Assembly (NCBI GenBank): GCA_910579505.1
Contig: CAJTTZ010000001.1
Location: 310,001 to 374,000 of the forward strand
Reading direction: 5' to 3'
Source of the DNA: an uncultured Lachnospiraceae bacterium
Lineage (GTDB): Bacteria; Bacillota; Clostridia; Lachnospirales; Lachnospiraceae
DNA: 64,000 nucleotides
The position numbers and the translations under genes were made by a program. Shown one piece after another: positions 16,977 through 27,438 of this stretch. The notes beneath the pieces were generated by a model. That model ran no database searches, had not been told where the DNA came from, and saw nothing but the letters and a program-made list of their open reading frames with translations. Each line of letters starts with the position of its first letter. The first letter of the stretch is position 1.

Positions 16977-17113
16977 AGAAAGCCCTCGCATTTTTAATCG
17001 TAAAAAACCAGATGTACAACCAAACCCATGAGTACATATTAAAACAATTCTACCGAAATGTCTTTACCTATTTTTAAATTTTTTGTATTTTTTTGAAAAA
17101 ATATTGCGCGGTA

Positions 17114-17662
17114 CTACATTTTCCGACAAAAAACATGCCGGTTCGTCTTATAACGCTTCTCCTTTTCCACCAAAAAACCTAAGTTTTCCAAAAAGGAAAG
17201 GTCCATGCGCAGGGACGTTTCGATCACAATCAGGGTGTTCTCTGTCACCCACGGCATTTCCCCAAGCGCCGCAAGCGCCCGCTGTTCAAGTCCGCAGTCG
17301 TAGGGAGGGTCCATAAAGACAATGTCCGCTTCCTTCTCATGGATGCCGTAAAGTGCGGAAAGCACGTCCGTCTTCAAGACTGTCGCCAGATCCGCAAGGT
17401 GGGTGAACTGTAGATTTTCCTGAATGCACGAAAGCGCCCGTTTTTCATTTTCCACAAAATAGGCATGCCTTGCCCCGCGGCTTAAGGCTTCGATGCCGAT
17501 TCCGCCGCTGCCGCTGAACAGATCCACAAACAGCGCGCCGCCAAGGTAGGGCTGCAGCATATTAAAAAGGGTCTCCTTGATTCGGTCCGTGGTCGGTCTG
17601 GTTTCCATACCTTCCGGGGTTTTCAGGCGAAGGCTTCTGGCTGTTCCTGCTATCACTCTCAT
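17114..17662 (-). CDS. rsmD: 16S rRNA (guanine-966-N2)-methyltransferase RsmD
   Basis: Methylates a guanine of small-subunit rRNA late in assembly, using SAM. The 182-residue protein starts MRVIAGTARSLRLKTPEG, has the SAM-binding loop FVDLFSGSGGIGIEALSRGA near residue 43 and the N2/N6 methylase motif FMDPPYDCG near residue 117. RPTTDRIKETLFNML, typical of the family, is at residue 22. It lies between the topoisomerase A subunit gene (62 bases upstream) and coaD. Confidence 0.96.
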   Translation of the reverse strand: MRVIAGTARSLRLKTPEGMETRPTTDRIKETLFNMLQPYLGGALFVDLFSGSGGIGIEALSRGARHAYFVENEKRALSCIQENLQFTHLADLATVLKTDVLSALYGIHEKEADIVFMDPPYDCGLEQRALAALGEMPWVTENTLIVIETSLRMDLSFLENLGFLVEKEKRYKTNRHVFCRKM

Positions 17663-17724
17663 GTGTTCCTGCTCCTCATTTTATAGAAATATCCGCGTGC
17701 ATCAAAAGCTGGTTTCGTAACCCA

Positions 17725-19962
<2,238 letters not shown>

Positions 19963-20107
19963 AAAAGTACTTCCTCTTTATTTTTAAAATATTATGCTTT
20001 CCTCTGTATGCTATCATTTCCGATGCTTTTTTTAGCTCCGGCGATAAGCAGGAAGAATGAGAAGAAAAACCCATTTTGGGAACTTCCCACCGTTCTTTCT
20101 CACCCGG

Positions 20108-22036
20108 TCAGACATCCAGCTCCGCCTCCTGCGCGTTCTTGTAGATAAACGCCTTTCTGGGAGGCACTTCCGTACCCATCAGCATCTCCGTCACCTCGCT
20201 GGCCATGCGGGCGTCCTCGATCTCCACCTGCTTTAACATTCTCTTTTCGGGGTCAAGGGTGGTCTCCCAGAGCTGTTCCGCATCCATCTCGCCCAGACCC
20301 TTATAACGCTGCAGCGTGAAAGGGCCTTTGTGCCGTTTCCGATACTTTTCCAGTGCCTTGTCGTCGTAGAGGTACTCTTCCGCCCCTTTGGACGGCATGG
20401 CTTTATAGAGGGGCGGCATGGCGATATAGACATGTCCCTCGTAGATCAGTTCCGGCATAAACCGATAGAATAAGGTGAGTAACAGTGTGGAAATATGGGC
20501 GCCGTCCACGTCCGCATCCGCCATAATGATAATCTTGTCGTAACGCAGCTTCGTGATATCGAAATCGTTGCCGTATCCTTCCGAAAAGCCGCAGCCGAAC
20601 GCGTTAATCATCGTCTTGATCTCGGCGTTTGCCAACACCTTATCTATGCTTGCCTTCTCCACGTTCAGAATCTTGCCACGTATCGGCAGGATCGCCTGAT
20701 ACATGCGGTTCCTGGCAGTCTTGGCGCTGCCGCCCGCGGAGTCGCCCTCCACGATAAAGATTTCGCATTTGGAAGCGTCCTTCGATTCGCAGTTGGCGAG
20801 TTTTCCGTTGGAATCAAAGGAAAATTTCTGCTTGGTCAGGAGGTTGGTCTTCGCCTTCTCCTCGGTCTTGCGAATTTTCGCCGCTTTTTCCGCACAGCCG
20901 ATAATACTCTTCAAGGTATCGAGATTGCGGTCGAAGAAACGGACAATCTCGTCGCCCGTCACCTTGCTTACCACCTTCGCTGCGTCCTGATTGTCCAGTT
21001 TGGTCTTAGTCTGTCCCTCGAAACGGGGATCGGGATGTTTGATGGAAACCACGGCAGTCATGCCGTTTCGCACATCCGCGCCGGTAAAGTTCACATCCTT
21101 TTCCTTTAAGATGTTAAGCCCCCTGGCGTAGGTGTTAATGACGTTTGTAAACATGGTCTTAAAACCTGTCAGGTGTGTGCCGCCCTCGGCGTTGTAAATA
21201 TTATTGCAGAAACCAAGCACATTCTCGTGGAACTCGTTCACATACTGGAAGGCACACTCCACGGTGATCCCTTCCGTCTCCCCCTTAAAGTAAATCACGT
21301 CGTGGATCGCTTCCCGGCTCTTGTTCATGTCCTTGATAAAGCCTACGATCCCCTCCGGCTCATGGTACTCGATATGCTCTGTCTCCGGGCCCCTCTTATC
21401 TTCATAGATAATGGTAAGTTCCGGGTTTAAGTATGCGGTCTCGTGGAGCCGGCTCTTTACGTCGTCCTCCTTGAAACGTGTCTTGTCAAAAATAGTGTCG
21501 TCCGGCAGGAAATTGATGGTGGTGCCGGATTCCCTTGTCTTTCCGACGACGGGGAGCAGCCCGTCCTTTAATTCCAGCGTGGGGATGCCGCGCTCGTAAT
21601 GATCCTCGTAGATCTGGCCGCCGGTTTTAACAGTCACATGAAGGTAAGTGGATAGCGCGTTAACCACCGAGGAACCCACACCGTGAAGTCCGCCGCTGGT
21701 CTTATAGGCGTCGTTGTCAAATTTGCCGCCCGCGTGAAGTGTGGTGAATACGAGACGCTCCGCGCTGATGCCTTTCTCGTGCATGCCGACGGGGATGCCG
21801 CGCCCGTTATCCGAGACGGTGGCGGAACCGTCCGCCTCAAGGGTCACCCTTATGGTGCTGCAATAGCCAGCCAGATGCTCGTCCACCGCGTTGTCCATGA
21901 TCTCGTAGATCAGATGGTTTAACCCCTTGGTGGAGACGCTGCCGATGTACATGCCCGGACGAACCCGGACCGCTTCCAATCCCTCCAGAACTGTGATGCT
22001 GGAGGCGTCATATGTATTGTTGTCTGTCTTTGCCAT
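20108..22036 (-). CDS. Type IIA DNA topoisomerase subunit B (ParE/GyrB-like)
   Basis: ATP-driven subunit of the same topoisomerase. The 642-residue protein has the GHKL ATPase with EIMDNAVDEHLAGY, SDNGRGIPVGMH and HAGGKFDNDAYKTSGGLHGVG in the first 115 residues, a transducer domain, and the Toprim domain with IFIVEGDSAGGSAKTARN and IMADADVDGAHIS. PILPIRGKILNVEKA-type sequence is present. Lys of QTKTKLDN is the usual ATP-sensing lysine. Length fits GyrB or ParE without the Gram-negative insert. The gene is 145 bases upstream of the A subunit and has its own promoter at 22155-22184. A second gyrase pair elsewhere in the genome is expected but cannot be seen here. Confidence 0.94.
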   Translation of the reverse strand: MAKTDNNTYDASSITVLEGLEAVRVRPGMYIGSVSTKGLNHLIYEIMDNAVDEHLAGYCSTIRVTLEADGSATVSDNGRGIPVGMHEKGISAERLVFTTLHAGGKFDNDAYKTSGGLHGVGSSVVNALSTYLHVTVKTGGQIYEDHYERGIPTLELKDGLLPVVGKTRESGTTINFLPDDTIFDKTRFKEDDVKSRLHETAYLNPELTIIYEDKRGPETEHIEYHEPEGIVGFIKDMNKSREAIHDVIYFKGETEGITVECAFQYVNEFHENVLGFCNNIYNAEGGTHLTGFKTMFTNVINTYARGLNILKEKDVNFTGADVRNGMTAVVSIKHPDPRFEGQTKTKLDNQDAAKVVSKVTGDEIVRFFDRNLDTLKSIIGCAEKAAKIRKTEEKAKTNLLTKQKFSFDSNGKLANCESKDASKCEIFIVEGDSAGGSAKTARNRMYQAILPIRGKILNVEKASIDKVLANAEIKTMINAFGCGFSEGYGNDFDITKLRYDKIIIMADADVDGAHISTLLLTLFYRFMPELIYEGHVYIAMPPLYKAMPSKGAEEYLYDDKALEKYRKRHKGPFTLQRYKGLGEMDAEQLWETTLDPEKRMLKQVEIEDARMASEVTEMLMGTEVPPRKAFIYKNAQEAELDV

Positions 22037-22355
22037 ATCAAATTTAACCTCATTCCGCAGAATCAGACAGTTTCAGGGGGATTTGCCCCAAAAATCCCGC
22101 ATTGCAGGATTTCCTTCATATCTGCCCCGTCTGCATACTGCTGTCATTATGCGTAGCATACCATACATCTGGTATTTTTGTAAAGAAAAAGTACTATATT
22201 GTGTGACTTGCCATGTGGCTTTTCATTCGCCGTTTGACCAGTGCATCTCCCTGAAAAATAGCGCAGTATAGAGATTTGCAAGTTTTGCAGGAACAAAAAG
22301 ACGCCGGGCATCCATTGTTTGTACGTCCTAACAAACTTTGCTGTGTGGCCTGCCG
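22037..22355. other. 319-base intergenic region upstream of the topoisomerase genes
   Basis: The stretch holds the promoter at 22155-22184 and a leader of about 110 bases for the B-subunit gene. In the leader the minus strand can form a stem ATCCTGC/GCGGGAT followed by TTTTGGGG (about 22090-22115), a weak attenuator-like structure. I see no reading frame worth calling and no clear terminator for the gene at 22356. Confidence 0.5.
22155..22184 (-). promoter_or_regulatory. Promoter of the topoisomerase operon with overlapping palindrome
   Basis: TTTACA (22179-22184) and TATGCT (22155-22160) with 18 bases between and a TG just before the -10 (extended -10). An inverted repeat ATACCA/TGGTAT (22158-22175) covers the spacer and the edge of the -10 box, an arrangement seen in repressor sites. 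Confidence 0.6.
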
Positions 22356-23099
22356 TCACTTGCACTCTTCCACCCGGTACAGATATTCGCGCCCCCGCTT
22401 CCCGTCCCTTCTCAGGATATCCAGATACATCAGAATCGGTACGGCATCGGCGGCGAGATCCCGCCTGATTGCCGCAGCCTTCGCAAAATCCGTAATTGTG
22501 AAAGGTTCGGGCAGGTCAATCGGCACAAACTGCATGAAATCCTCTGTTCTCTCCACCCGTATCTCGTCATAGAGGGAAAGCGGCATCCTGTCATAACGTG
22601 TGGAACCGCGCTTCCTGTTGCGGCTCCAGCCGTTTAGGAGGCGGTACTCGTCCATGTCGATCAGCGGAAAGGCAAAAGAAAGATTCGGGTCCTTCAGAAA
22701 TGGTTTGATCCGATATAATTCCGCAAAGGCGTGATAGGCGTTTCCTGTCACTGGGGACTTGTGTTTTTCGGAAAGTTCCCCGCTCTCCTCATTCATCCAG
22801 ATCAGCCACTTGAAATGCGGAATCGGCAGAACCACCGTGACAGGGTAAAGCGGCAGAAAAGCGGTAAGTTTCGGGCGGAGCTTCCCGAAATTGCCGTTCT
22901 GTATCTCTATGATGTGTCCTTCTCTGTAAATATCCGCAATAAACCCTTCCACAGGCACCTCATGAAAATCCTCGTCGGGTTCATAATAGAGCTTCATCAC
23001 CGCGTGAACCGTCTTCTCCTGCAGGGTACCGAAACCATGGGGATCATTCTGTTTCAGGAGTACTTTTAGTTTTGCGCTTTCAAATGCATTCTTATCCAT
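22356..23099 (-). CDS. Conserved protein of unknown function, possible nuclease-like fold
   Basis: A 247-residue soluble protein. The N-terminal half has KTVHAVMKLYYEPDEDFHEVPVEGFIADIYREGHIIEIQNGNFGKLRPKL (residues about 30-78): a Glu, an Asp and an ExQ on neighbouring predicted strands, which faintly resembles the PD-(D/E)xK nuclease core. The C-terminal part (from about 190) looks like a winged-helix, with FTITDFAKAAAIRRDLAADAVPILMYLDILRRDGKRGREYLYRV. I have seen this type of protein as hypothetical in Clostridia, but I cannot give a function. It is divergent from the diguanylate cyclase gene and 319 bases from the topoisomerase genes. Confidence 0.8.
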   Translation of the reverse strand: MDKNAFESAKLKVLLKQNDPHGFGTLQEKTVHAVMKLYYEPDEDFHEVPVEGFIADIYREGHIIEIQNGNFGKLRPKLTAFLPLYPVTVVLPIPHFKWLIWMNEESGELSEKHKSPVTGNAYHAFAELYRIKPFLKDPNLSFAFPLIDMDEYRLLNGWSRNRKRGSTRYDRMPLSLYDEIRVERTEDFMQFVPIDLPEPFTITDFAKAAAIRRDLAADAVPILMYLDILRRDGKRGREYLYRVEECK

Positions 23100-23232
23100 A
23101 TGAGAAAGTATACCAGATATCCGTCAATCGAACAAGTGTTTTCTGCGAGCCAAAGCATGCAGCCGAAAGGGTTAAATGGTATAATTCGCACATTTTACGG
23201 TATGAATGGTACACTCCCGGACATTGAAAAGA

Positions 23233-23261
23233 TTTACAAATAAAAAGAGCGGGAGTATAAT
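23233..23261 (+). promoter_or_regulatory. Sigma-A promoter of the diguanylate cyclase gene
   Basis: TTTACA (23233-23238), a 17-base spacer and a perfect TATAAT (23256-23261), about 47 bases before the start codon at 23308. Confidence 0.85.
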
Positions 23262-23307
23262 AGATTAGATTAATTATGTATGAAACCTTACAAACAGGAA
23301 TCCGGCT

Positions 23308-24426
23308 ATGAATAAAAACCAATGGAAAACCCGCTTGAAAAAAGGCTTTAATATCATAAAAGATGTTCTGACAGGCAAAACCCTGATTACGAATCGGTTG
23401 AAATTCCATGCACTGATCGGCTCTATCGCGTCAGTGCACGTTCTTTTGCTTGTCATTTTCAGCATATATCACATTATGCCTTTGTTCGTCGTGAATATAT
23501 TTAGTGTGCTTACATACGCAGTCTGTTTCTGGCTGATGTGGGGTGACCGGGAGCACTACCTGACGATTTATTTCATCACGTACATCGAAGTTATCCTGCA
23601 TTCCTTTGCCGCCACAATCTGCCTTGGATGGCAGTTCGGATTTGCTCAGTATATCATTGCCATTGTCCCGGTGGGCTTTTATATCTGCTATACGCTTGAT
23701 ATCAGGCGGAAGAAATTTACCATAGCCACCGTATCCGCCTTATTTTCGGCGGTCGCATTTCTGGCATGTAAGTTCCTCTCCTTCTTTGGAGAACCGCTTG
23801 TCCAAATAGACAATATTGTACTGGAACTGTCGCTCTATGTATTTAATTCCCTTTGTGCCTTTGTGTTCCTGATTCTTTTCTCGCTGGTTTTTGTATTTGA
23901 GATGAAGCTTTCCAGCAGCCAGCTTAAGCACCAGAACGCGATTTTGGAAAAACTTGCCAGCACAGACCCGCTGACCGGTCTGTACAACCGCCGGAGCATG
24001 GATATCTTTCTCACGCAGGCGGTGGAGTCGGCTTCCAGCTTTGCCCTGATTATGTGTGATATTGATAATTTCAAAAGTGTAAACGACACCTACGGGCATG
24101 ACTTCGGCGACGTGGTTTTAAAGGGAATCGCCAGTATTACATCGGACCAGGTAAAGGGGCAGGGCTATGTCTGCCGCTGGGGCGGGGAGGAAATTCTGAT
24201 TTTGATCAACAATGCTTCTAAGGAAAGTTCCTTCCGCATCGCAGAAAATATCCGAAGAAATGTGGCAAACCGTGTTTTTGAGCTGAACAATAAATGGATT
24301 CACTGTTCTCTCACACTCGGCGTTGCCCTGTATGACGGAAAAGAATCAGTAGAGGATACAATCACAAGAGCTGATTACAACCTCTACTGTGGTAAGCGCA
24401 ATGGAAAAAACGCTGTCGTATTATAA
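23308..24426 (+). CDS. Membrane-bound diguanylate cyclase (GGDEF protein)
   Basis: Makes cyclic di-GMP from two GTP. The 372-residue protein has about six membrane helices in residues 30-205, a short linker helix, and a GGDEF domain from about residue 213: LASTDPLTGLYNRRSMD, then DIDNFKSVNDTYGHDFGD with the substrate-binding Asp and Asn, and the active-site loop CRWGGEEIL near residue 292. The loop is GGEEI rather than GG(D/E)EF; the last Phe is replaced but the metal and guanine-binding residues are kept, so activity is likely. The inhibitory RxxD site five residues before the loop is absent (GYVCR). CAGGAA lies seven bases before the ATG. It stands alone with its own promoter. Confidence 0.93.
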   Translation: MNKNQWKTRLKKGFNIIKDVLTGKTLITNRLKFHALIGSIASVHVLLLVIFSIYHIMPLFVVNIFSVLTYAVCFWLMWGDREHYLTIYFITYIEVILHSFAATICLGWQFGFAQYIIAIVPVGFYICYTLDIRRKKFTIATVSALFSAVAFLACKFLSFFGEPLVQIDNIVLELSLYVFNSLCAFVFLILFSLVFVFEMKLSSSQLKHQNAILEKLASTDPLTGLYNRRSMDIFLTQAVESASSFALIMCDIDNFKSVNDTYGHDFGDVVLKGIASITSDQVKGQGYVCRWGGEEILILINNASKESSFRIAENIRRNVANRVFELNNKWIHCSLTLGVALYDGKESVEDTITRADYNLYCGKRNGKNAVVL

Positions 24427-24489
24427 TCGGTTGGGCGCATGTGCGCGCAAACCGAAAATGCTTCGCATGTAACGATTCTCAACTTCTAA

Positions 24490-25215
24490 TTACAATGACC
24501 TCGCATGGCGGTCCCCATGCAGGATACGCTCCCTGTCCGACGCATTGATCTGTGTCAGCTTTCCATTCTTGTCATAGTAAGTCAACAGCGTAGAATTTTT
24601 TGCCACAGATCGTTTTCCGTCGTCTGTCAAAAGGCTGATCACCTGCTCCAGATTCCCGGAGCGAAGGTGTTTTCTAATCTTTTTATCCCGCTCTTTTGTA
24701 TCGGCCTCGAATATCTCCCGCTCGCTGCCTGTACTCTCAGTAACGACGGGCTCCGGCACAGGAATACCTTTCATCGCGTAGTATTCCTCGGTATAGCGTT
24801 CCGCTTCCTCGGGCGTCACATCTTCGGAGACCGTCTCAGACGGCGGATCATTCCAGACCTTATAGAAAAAGGTTCCGACAGCATGAAGAAGACTCTGTAA
24901 AATCGATAATATGACGTCAAACAGGCCGCTGTCTGCTTTTTCGGCTTTTGCGGCGCCGTCAGACGTCCGTTCCGGCTCGGTTACCCTGGCGCCGGACAAT
25001 TCCAGCTTCACGCCGCCGCCCTGTGCCCGGATATCAGTGCCCGGTTTCTGATGCAGTTTTTTATCCTCGCCCTTATCCTCTTTCTTTTTCGGAACGTCCT
25101 GTTCCTTCTGCCGGTCCAGACTAAATTTCTCCTGACTTTCGGCATTTTGGGCGGGTTTTAATTGACTGGTATAGTCATAAGCGGGATTGTCACCGTCGCC
25201 GACCCTGTAAATCAT
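24490..25215 (-). CDS. Unrecognised charged protein with a hydrophobic centre
   Basis: A 241-residue protein that I do not recognise. Residues 1-95 are hydrophilic and look disordered (many Lys, Glu and Gln, with QEQDVPKKKEDKGEDKK-like stretches). A hydrophobic segment around residues 98-120 (LFDVILSILQSLLHAVGTFFYKVW) could be a membrane helix. The C-terminal part is charged and helical and ends STLLTYYDKNGKLTQINASDRERILHGDR, which looks like a conserved short domain. GAGGGG stands eight bases before the ATG. It is convergent with the diguanylate cyclase gene, and lies downstream of leuD. Confidence 0.75.
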   Translation of the reverse strand: MIYRVGDGDNPAYDYTSQLKPAQNAESQEKFSLDRQKEQDVPKKKEDKGEDKKLHQKPGTDIRAQGGGVKLELSGARVTEPERTSDGAAKAEKADSGLFDVILSILQSLLHAVGTFFYKVWNDPPSETVSEDVTPEEAERYTEEYYAMKGIPVPEPVVTESTGSEREIFEADTKERDKKIRKHLRSGNLEQVISLLTDDGKRSVAKNSTLLTYYDKNGKLTQINASDRERILHGDRHARSL

Positions 25216-25304
25216 AGTTGATTCCCCTCAGTTCACGCAGAGTCGATTCGCAAAATCGCAGCTACGCCGCTTTCCTTTTGCTCATCATATGACTCTCGTC
25301 ATAT

Positions 25305-25365
25305 AGATTTATGATGAACCATCTTGTCGATAGCAAGCTCTCATAATCTGCCTCATCATAAATCT
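25305..25365 (-). repeat. 13-base inverted repeat spanning the leuD stop codon
   Basis: Perfect arms AGATTTATGATGA (25305-25317) and TCATCATAAATCT (25353-25365) around 35 bases. The second arm contains the leuD stop. A smaller repeat ATATGAC/GTCATAT lies beside it at about 25287-25304. No T-run follows, so it may protect the 3' end of the leu message rather than terminate it. Confidence 0.55.
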
Positions 25366-25862
25366 GCATGATTCTGCGTGGTGTTAATATAGTTTACGAG
25401 CCCTTCCGCCGCGATAATCTTCTGCATGAACTCTGGGAACGCCTGTCCCTGATAGGTTGTTCCCTTGGTCACATCAGTGATCACGCCGGAATCAAAGTCA
25501 ACTTCCACCTCATCCCCGGCCTCAATGGCAGCCGCCGCTTCGGGACACTCCACGATAGGCAGGCCGATATTGATGGCGTTTCTATAAAAGATGCGGGCAA
25601 AAGTCTCCGCGATCACACAGCTTACGCCTGCCGCCTTGATGGCGATGGGCGCGTGCTCCCTCGAAGAGCCGCAGCCGAAGTTCTTTGTTGCCACGATGAT
25701 ATCGCCTTTCTTGACCTTGTTTATAAACGCCTTGTCAATATCCTCCATACAGTGTGTCGCCAGCTCCGCCGGATCGGAGGAGTTTAAGTAACGCGCCGGG
25801 ATGATCACATCCGTGTCCACATTGTCTCCATATTTAAACACATGTCCTTTTGCTGCTTTCAT
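25356..25862 (-). CDS. leuD: 3-isopropylmalate dehydratase small subunit
   Basis: Together with LeuC it isomerises 2-isopropylmalate to 3-isopropylmalate in leucine synthesis. The 168-residue swivel-domain protein starts KGHVFKYGDNVDTDVIIPARYL, has ATKNFGCGSSREHAP near residue 60 and FARIFYRNAINIGLPIVE near 95, all family marks. It is slightly longer than the usual 161-163. An AAAGG site lies nine bases before the ATG. It follows leuC after 160 bases that hold a repeat (25892-26015). Confidence 0.97.
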   Translation of the reverse strand: MKAAKGHVFKYGDNVDTDVIIPARYLNSSDPAELATHCMEDIDKAFINKVKKGDIIVATKNFGCGSSREHAPIAIKAAGVSCVIAETFARIFYRNAINIGLPIVECPEAAAAIEAGDEVEVDFDSGVITDVTKGTTYQGQAFPEFMQKIIAAEGLVNYINTTQNHADL

Positions 25863-25891
25863 AATCGTTTTCCTTTCCTTAATATATTATT

Positions 25892-26015
25892 CGCAGTGCG
25901 CACTCAAAAACCTTCCGTTTTTTCGTTCGCGGGCTTTCGCCCTATGCATCCATCAGAACAATCGCTCAGGTGAGCAAGCTCCCCCCTCGCTTATTCTGCT
26001 GTCTGCGCACTGCTC
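25892..26015. repeat. Repeat-bounded spacer between leuC and leuD
   Basis: GCAGTGCGCA (25893-25902) and TGCGCACTGC (26004-26013) form ten-base inverted ends of a 121-base interval. The leuD-side end (25892-25925) is also nearly the same as a sequence before the response regulator gene at 30521-30552, and the leuC-side end CTGCGCACTGCTC (26003-26015) recurs at 27363-27375 on the other side of leuC. This looks like a dispersed small palindromic repeat family. Confidence 0.6.
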
Positions 26016-26022
26016 AGTGCTT

Positions 26023-27288
26023 TCACGCAAGCTGGCAGGGACAGGAGATCTTCCCCGTCACCGCGCTTGCCGCCGCAACTGCGGGGCTTGCCAGATAAAT
26101 CTCGGAATCCACATGTCCCATACGTCCCACGAAGTTACGGTTCGTGGTGGACACGCAGCGCTCTCCCTCCGCGAGAATGCCCATGTAACCGCCAAGACAC
26201 GGTCCGCAGGTGGGTGTGCTGACAATCGCGCCAGCCTCGATAAAGGTCTTTAAAAGCCCCTCTTCCATCGCCTGTAAGTAGATCGCCTGCGTGGCGGGAA
26301 TCACGATACAGCGCATCCCCTGCGCCACATGTCTGTCTTTCAGGACTTTCGCGGCGATCCGCAGATCGTCAAGCCTACCGTTAGTACAGGAGCCGATCAC
26401 AACCTGGTCGATTTTTATGTCGTCCTTGATCTCGTCAATGGTCTTTGTATTTTCCGGCAGATGGGGGAATGCCACCGTAGGGCGCAGCGTGCCAAGGTCA
26501 ATGGTGTACTCCTCGTCGTAGACTGCGTCCGCATCCGCCTCGTATATCTTATATTCTCTCGTGCTGTGCTCCTTCATGTAGGCAACAGCGAGATCATCCA
26601 CCGGGAAAATCCCGTTCTTGCCGCCAGCCTCAATGGCCATGTTCGCGATGGTGAACCGGTCGTCCATGGAAAGGTTTGCAATGCCGTCCCCGGTAAACTC
26701 CATGGATTTATAGAGCGCGCCGTCCACACCGATCATGCCGATGATGTGCAGGATCACATCCTTGCCGCTGACCCACTCGGAAGGCTTGCCCGTCAGATTG
26801 AATCTGATGGCGGAAGGCACTTTGAACCACGCCTTGCCGGTAGCCATCCCCGCAGCCATATCCGTGCTGCCCACGCCCGTGGAGAATGCGCCCAGCGCGC
26901 CGTATGTACAGGTGTGGGAGTCCGCGCCGATAATCACGTCGCCCGCCACGGTCAGGCCCTGCTCCGGGAGAAGGGCGTGCTCGATGCCCATCTGTCCCAC
27001 CTCAAAATAATTGGTAATCTCGTTTCTTTTCGCAAATTCACGCACGCATTTGCAGTGCTCCGCGGACTTGATATCCTTATTGGGGACGAAATGATCCGGC
27101 ACAAGGGCGATTTTGTCCTTGTCAAACACGCCGTCCACCTTCATTTTTTCCATTTCGTGGATCGCCACGGGGCTTGTGATATCGTTGCCCAGCACCAGGT
27201 CGAGATTCGCCTCGATCAGCTGCCCTGCCTCCACTTTATCCAGACCGGCGTGCGCCGCCAGAATTTTCTGTGTCATTGTCATTCCCAT
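26023..27288 (-). CDS. leuC: 3-isopropylmalate dehydratase large subunit
   Basis: Catalytic, iron-sulfur-bearing subunit of isopropylmalate isomerase. The 421-residue length is the short clostridial/archaeal form. The 4Fe-4S cysteines appear in VIGSCTNGRLDDL (near residue 300) and TPTCGPCLGGYMG (near 360). GADSHTCTYGALGAFSTGVGSTDMA near residue 120 is the conserved substrate region. A GGAGG lies seven bases before the ATG at 27288. leuA and leuB are not in the window. A likely -10 box is at 27391-27396. Confidence 0.97.
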   Translation of the reverse strand: MGMTMTQKILAAHAGLDKVEAGQLIEANLDLVLGNDITSPVAIHEMEKMKVDGVFDKDKIALVPDHFVPNKDIKSAEHCKCVREFAKRNEITNYFEVGQMGIEHALLPEQGLTVAGDVIIGADSHTCTYGALGAFSTGVGSTDMAAGMATGKAWFKVPSAIRFNLTGKPSEWVSGKDVILHIIGMIGVDGALYKSMEFTGDGIANLSMDDRFTIANMAIEAGGKNGIFPVDDLAVAYMKEHSTREYKIYEADADAVYDEEYTIDLGTLRPTVAFPHLPENTKTIDEIKDDIKIDQVVIGSCTNGRLDDLRIAAKVLKDRHVAQGMRCIVIPATQAIYLQAMEEGLLKTFIEAGAIVSTPTCGPCLGGYMGILAEGERCVSTTNRNFVGRMGHVDSEIYLASPAVAAASAVTGKISCPCQLA

Positions 27289-27362
27289 TGTCGTTCCTCC
27301 TTGTTTATCTCCTGCAGGCGCATATTTAAGCGTCCGAAGTCTGCCATTTTTTCATTTTACAT

Positions 27363-27396
27363 CTGCGCACTGCTCATTGCCAATGCGCATATTATA
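27363..27396 (-). promoter_or_regulatory. Likely leuC promoter region with repeat copy
   Basis: A perfect TATAAT (27391-27396) preceded by TGG makes an extended -10; the -35 is poor. Just downstream in the leader is the 13-base repeat CTGCGCACTGCTC (27363-27375, plus-strand reading), the same as at 26003-26015. No T-box leader is visible for this leucine operon. Confidence 0.5.
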
Positions 27397-27438
27397 CCAC
27401 AACTCGGCAGATTCGTACAGATACAAAAAGAAGGAGCC

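Noticed and set aside
24427..24489. Terminator after the diguanylate cyclase gene
   Set aside because: There is a hairpin with CGGTT/AACCG ends and a GC-rich core at about 24427-24454, but no T-run follows on either strand.
27289..27438. T-box leader for leuC, and likewise for hisZ and ilvB
   Set aside because: No AGGGTGGTACCGCG-type antiterminator sequence was seen in these leaders.
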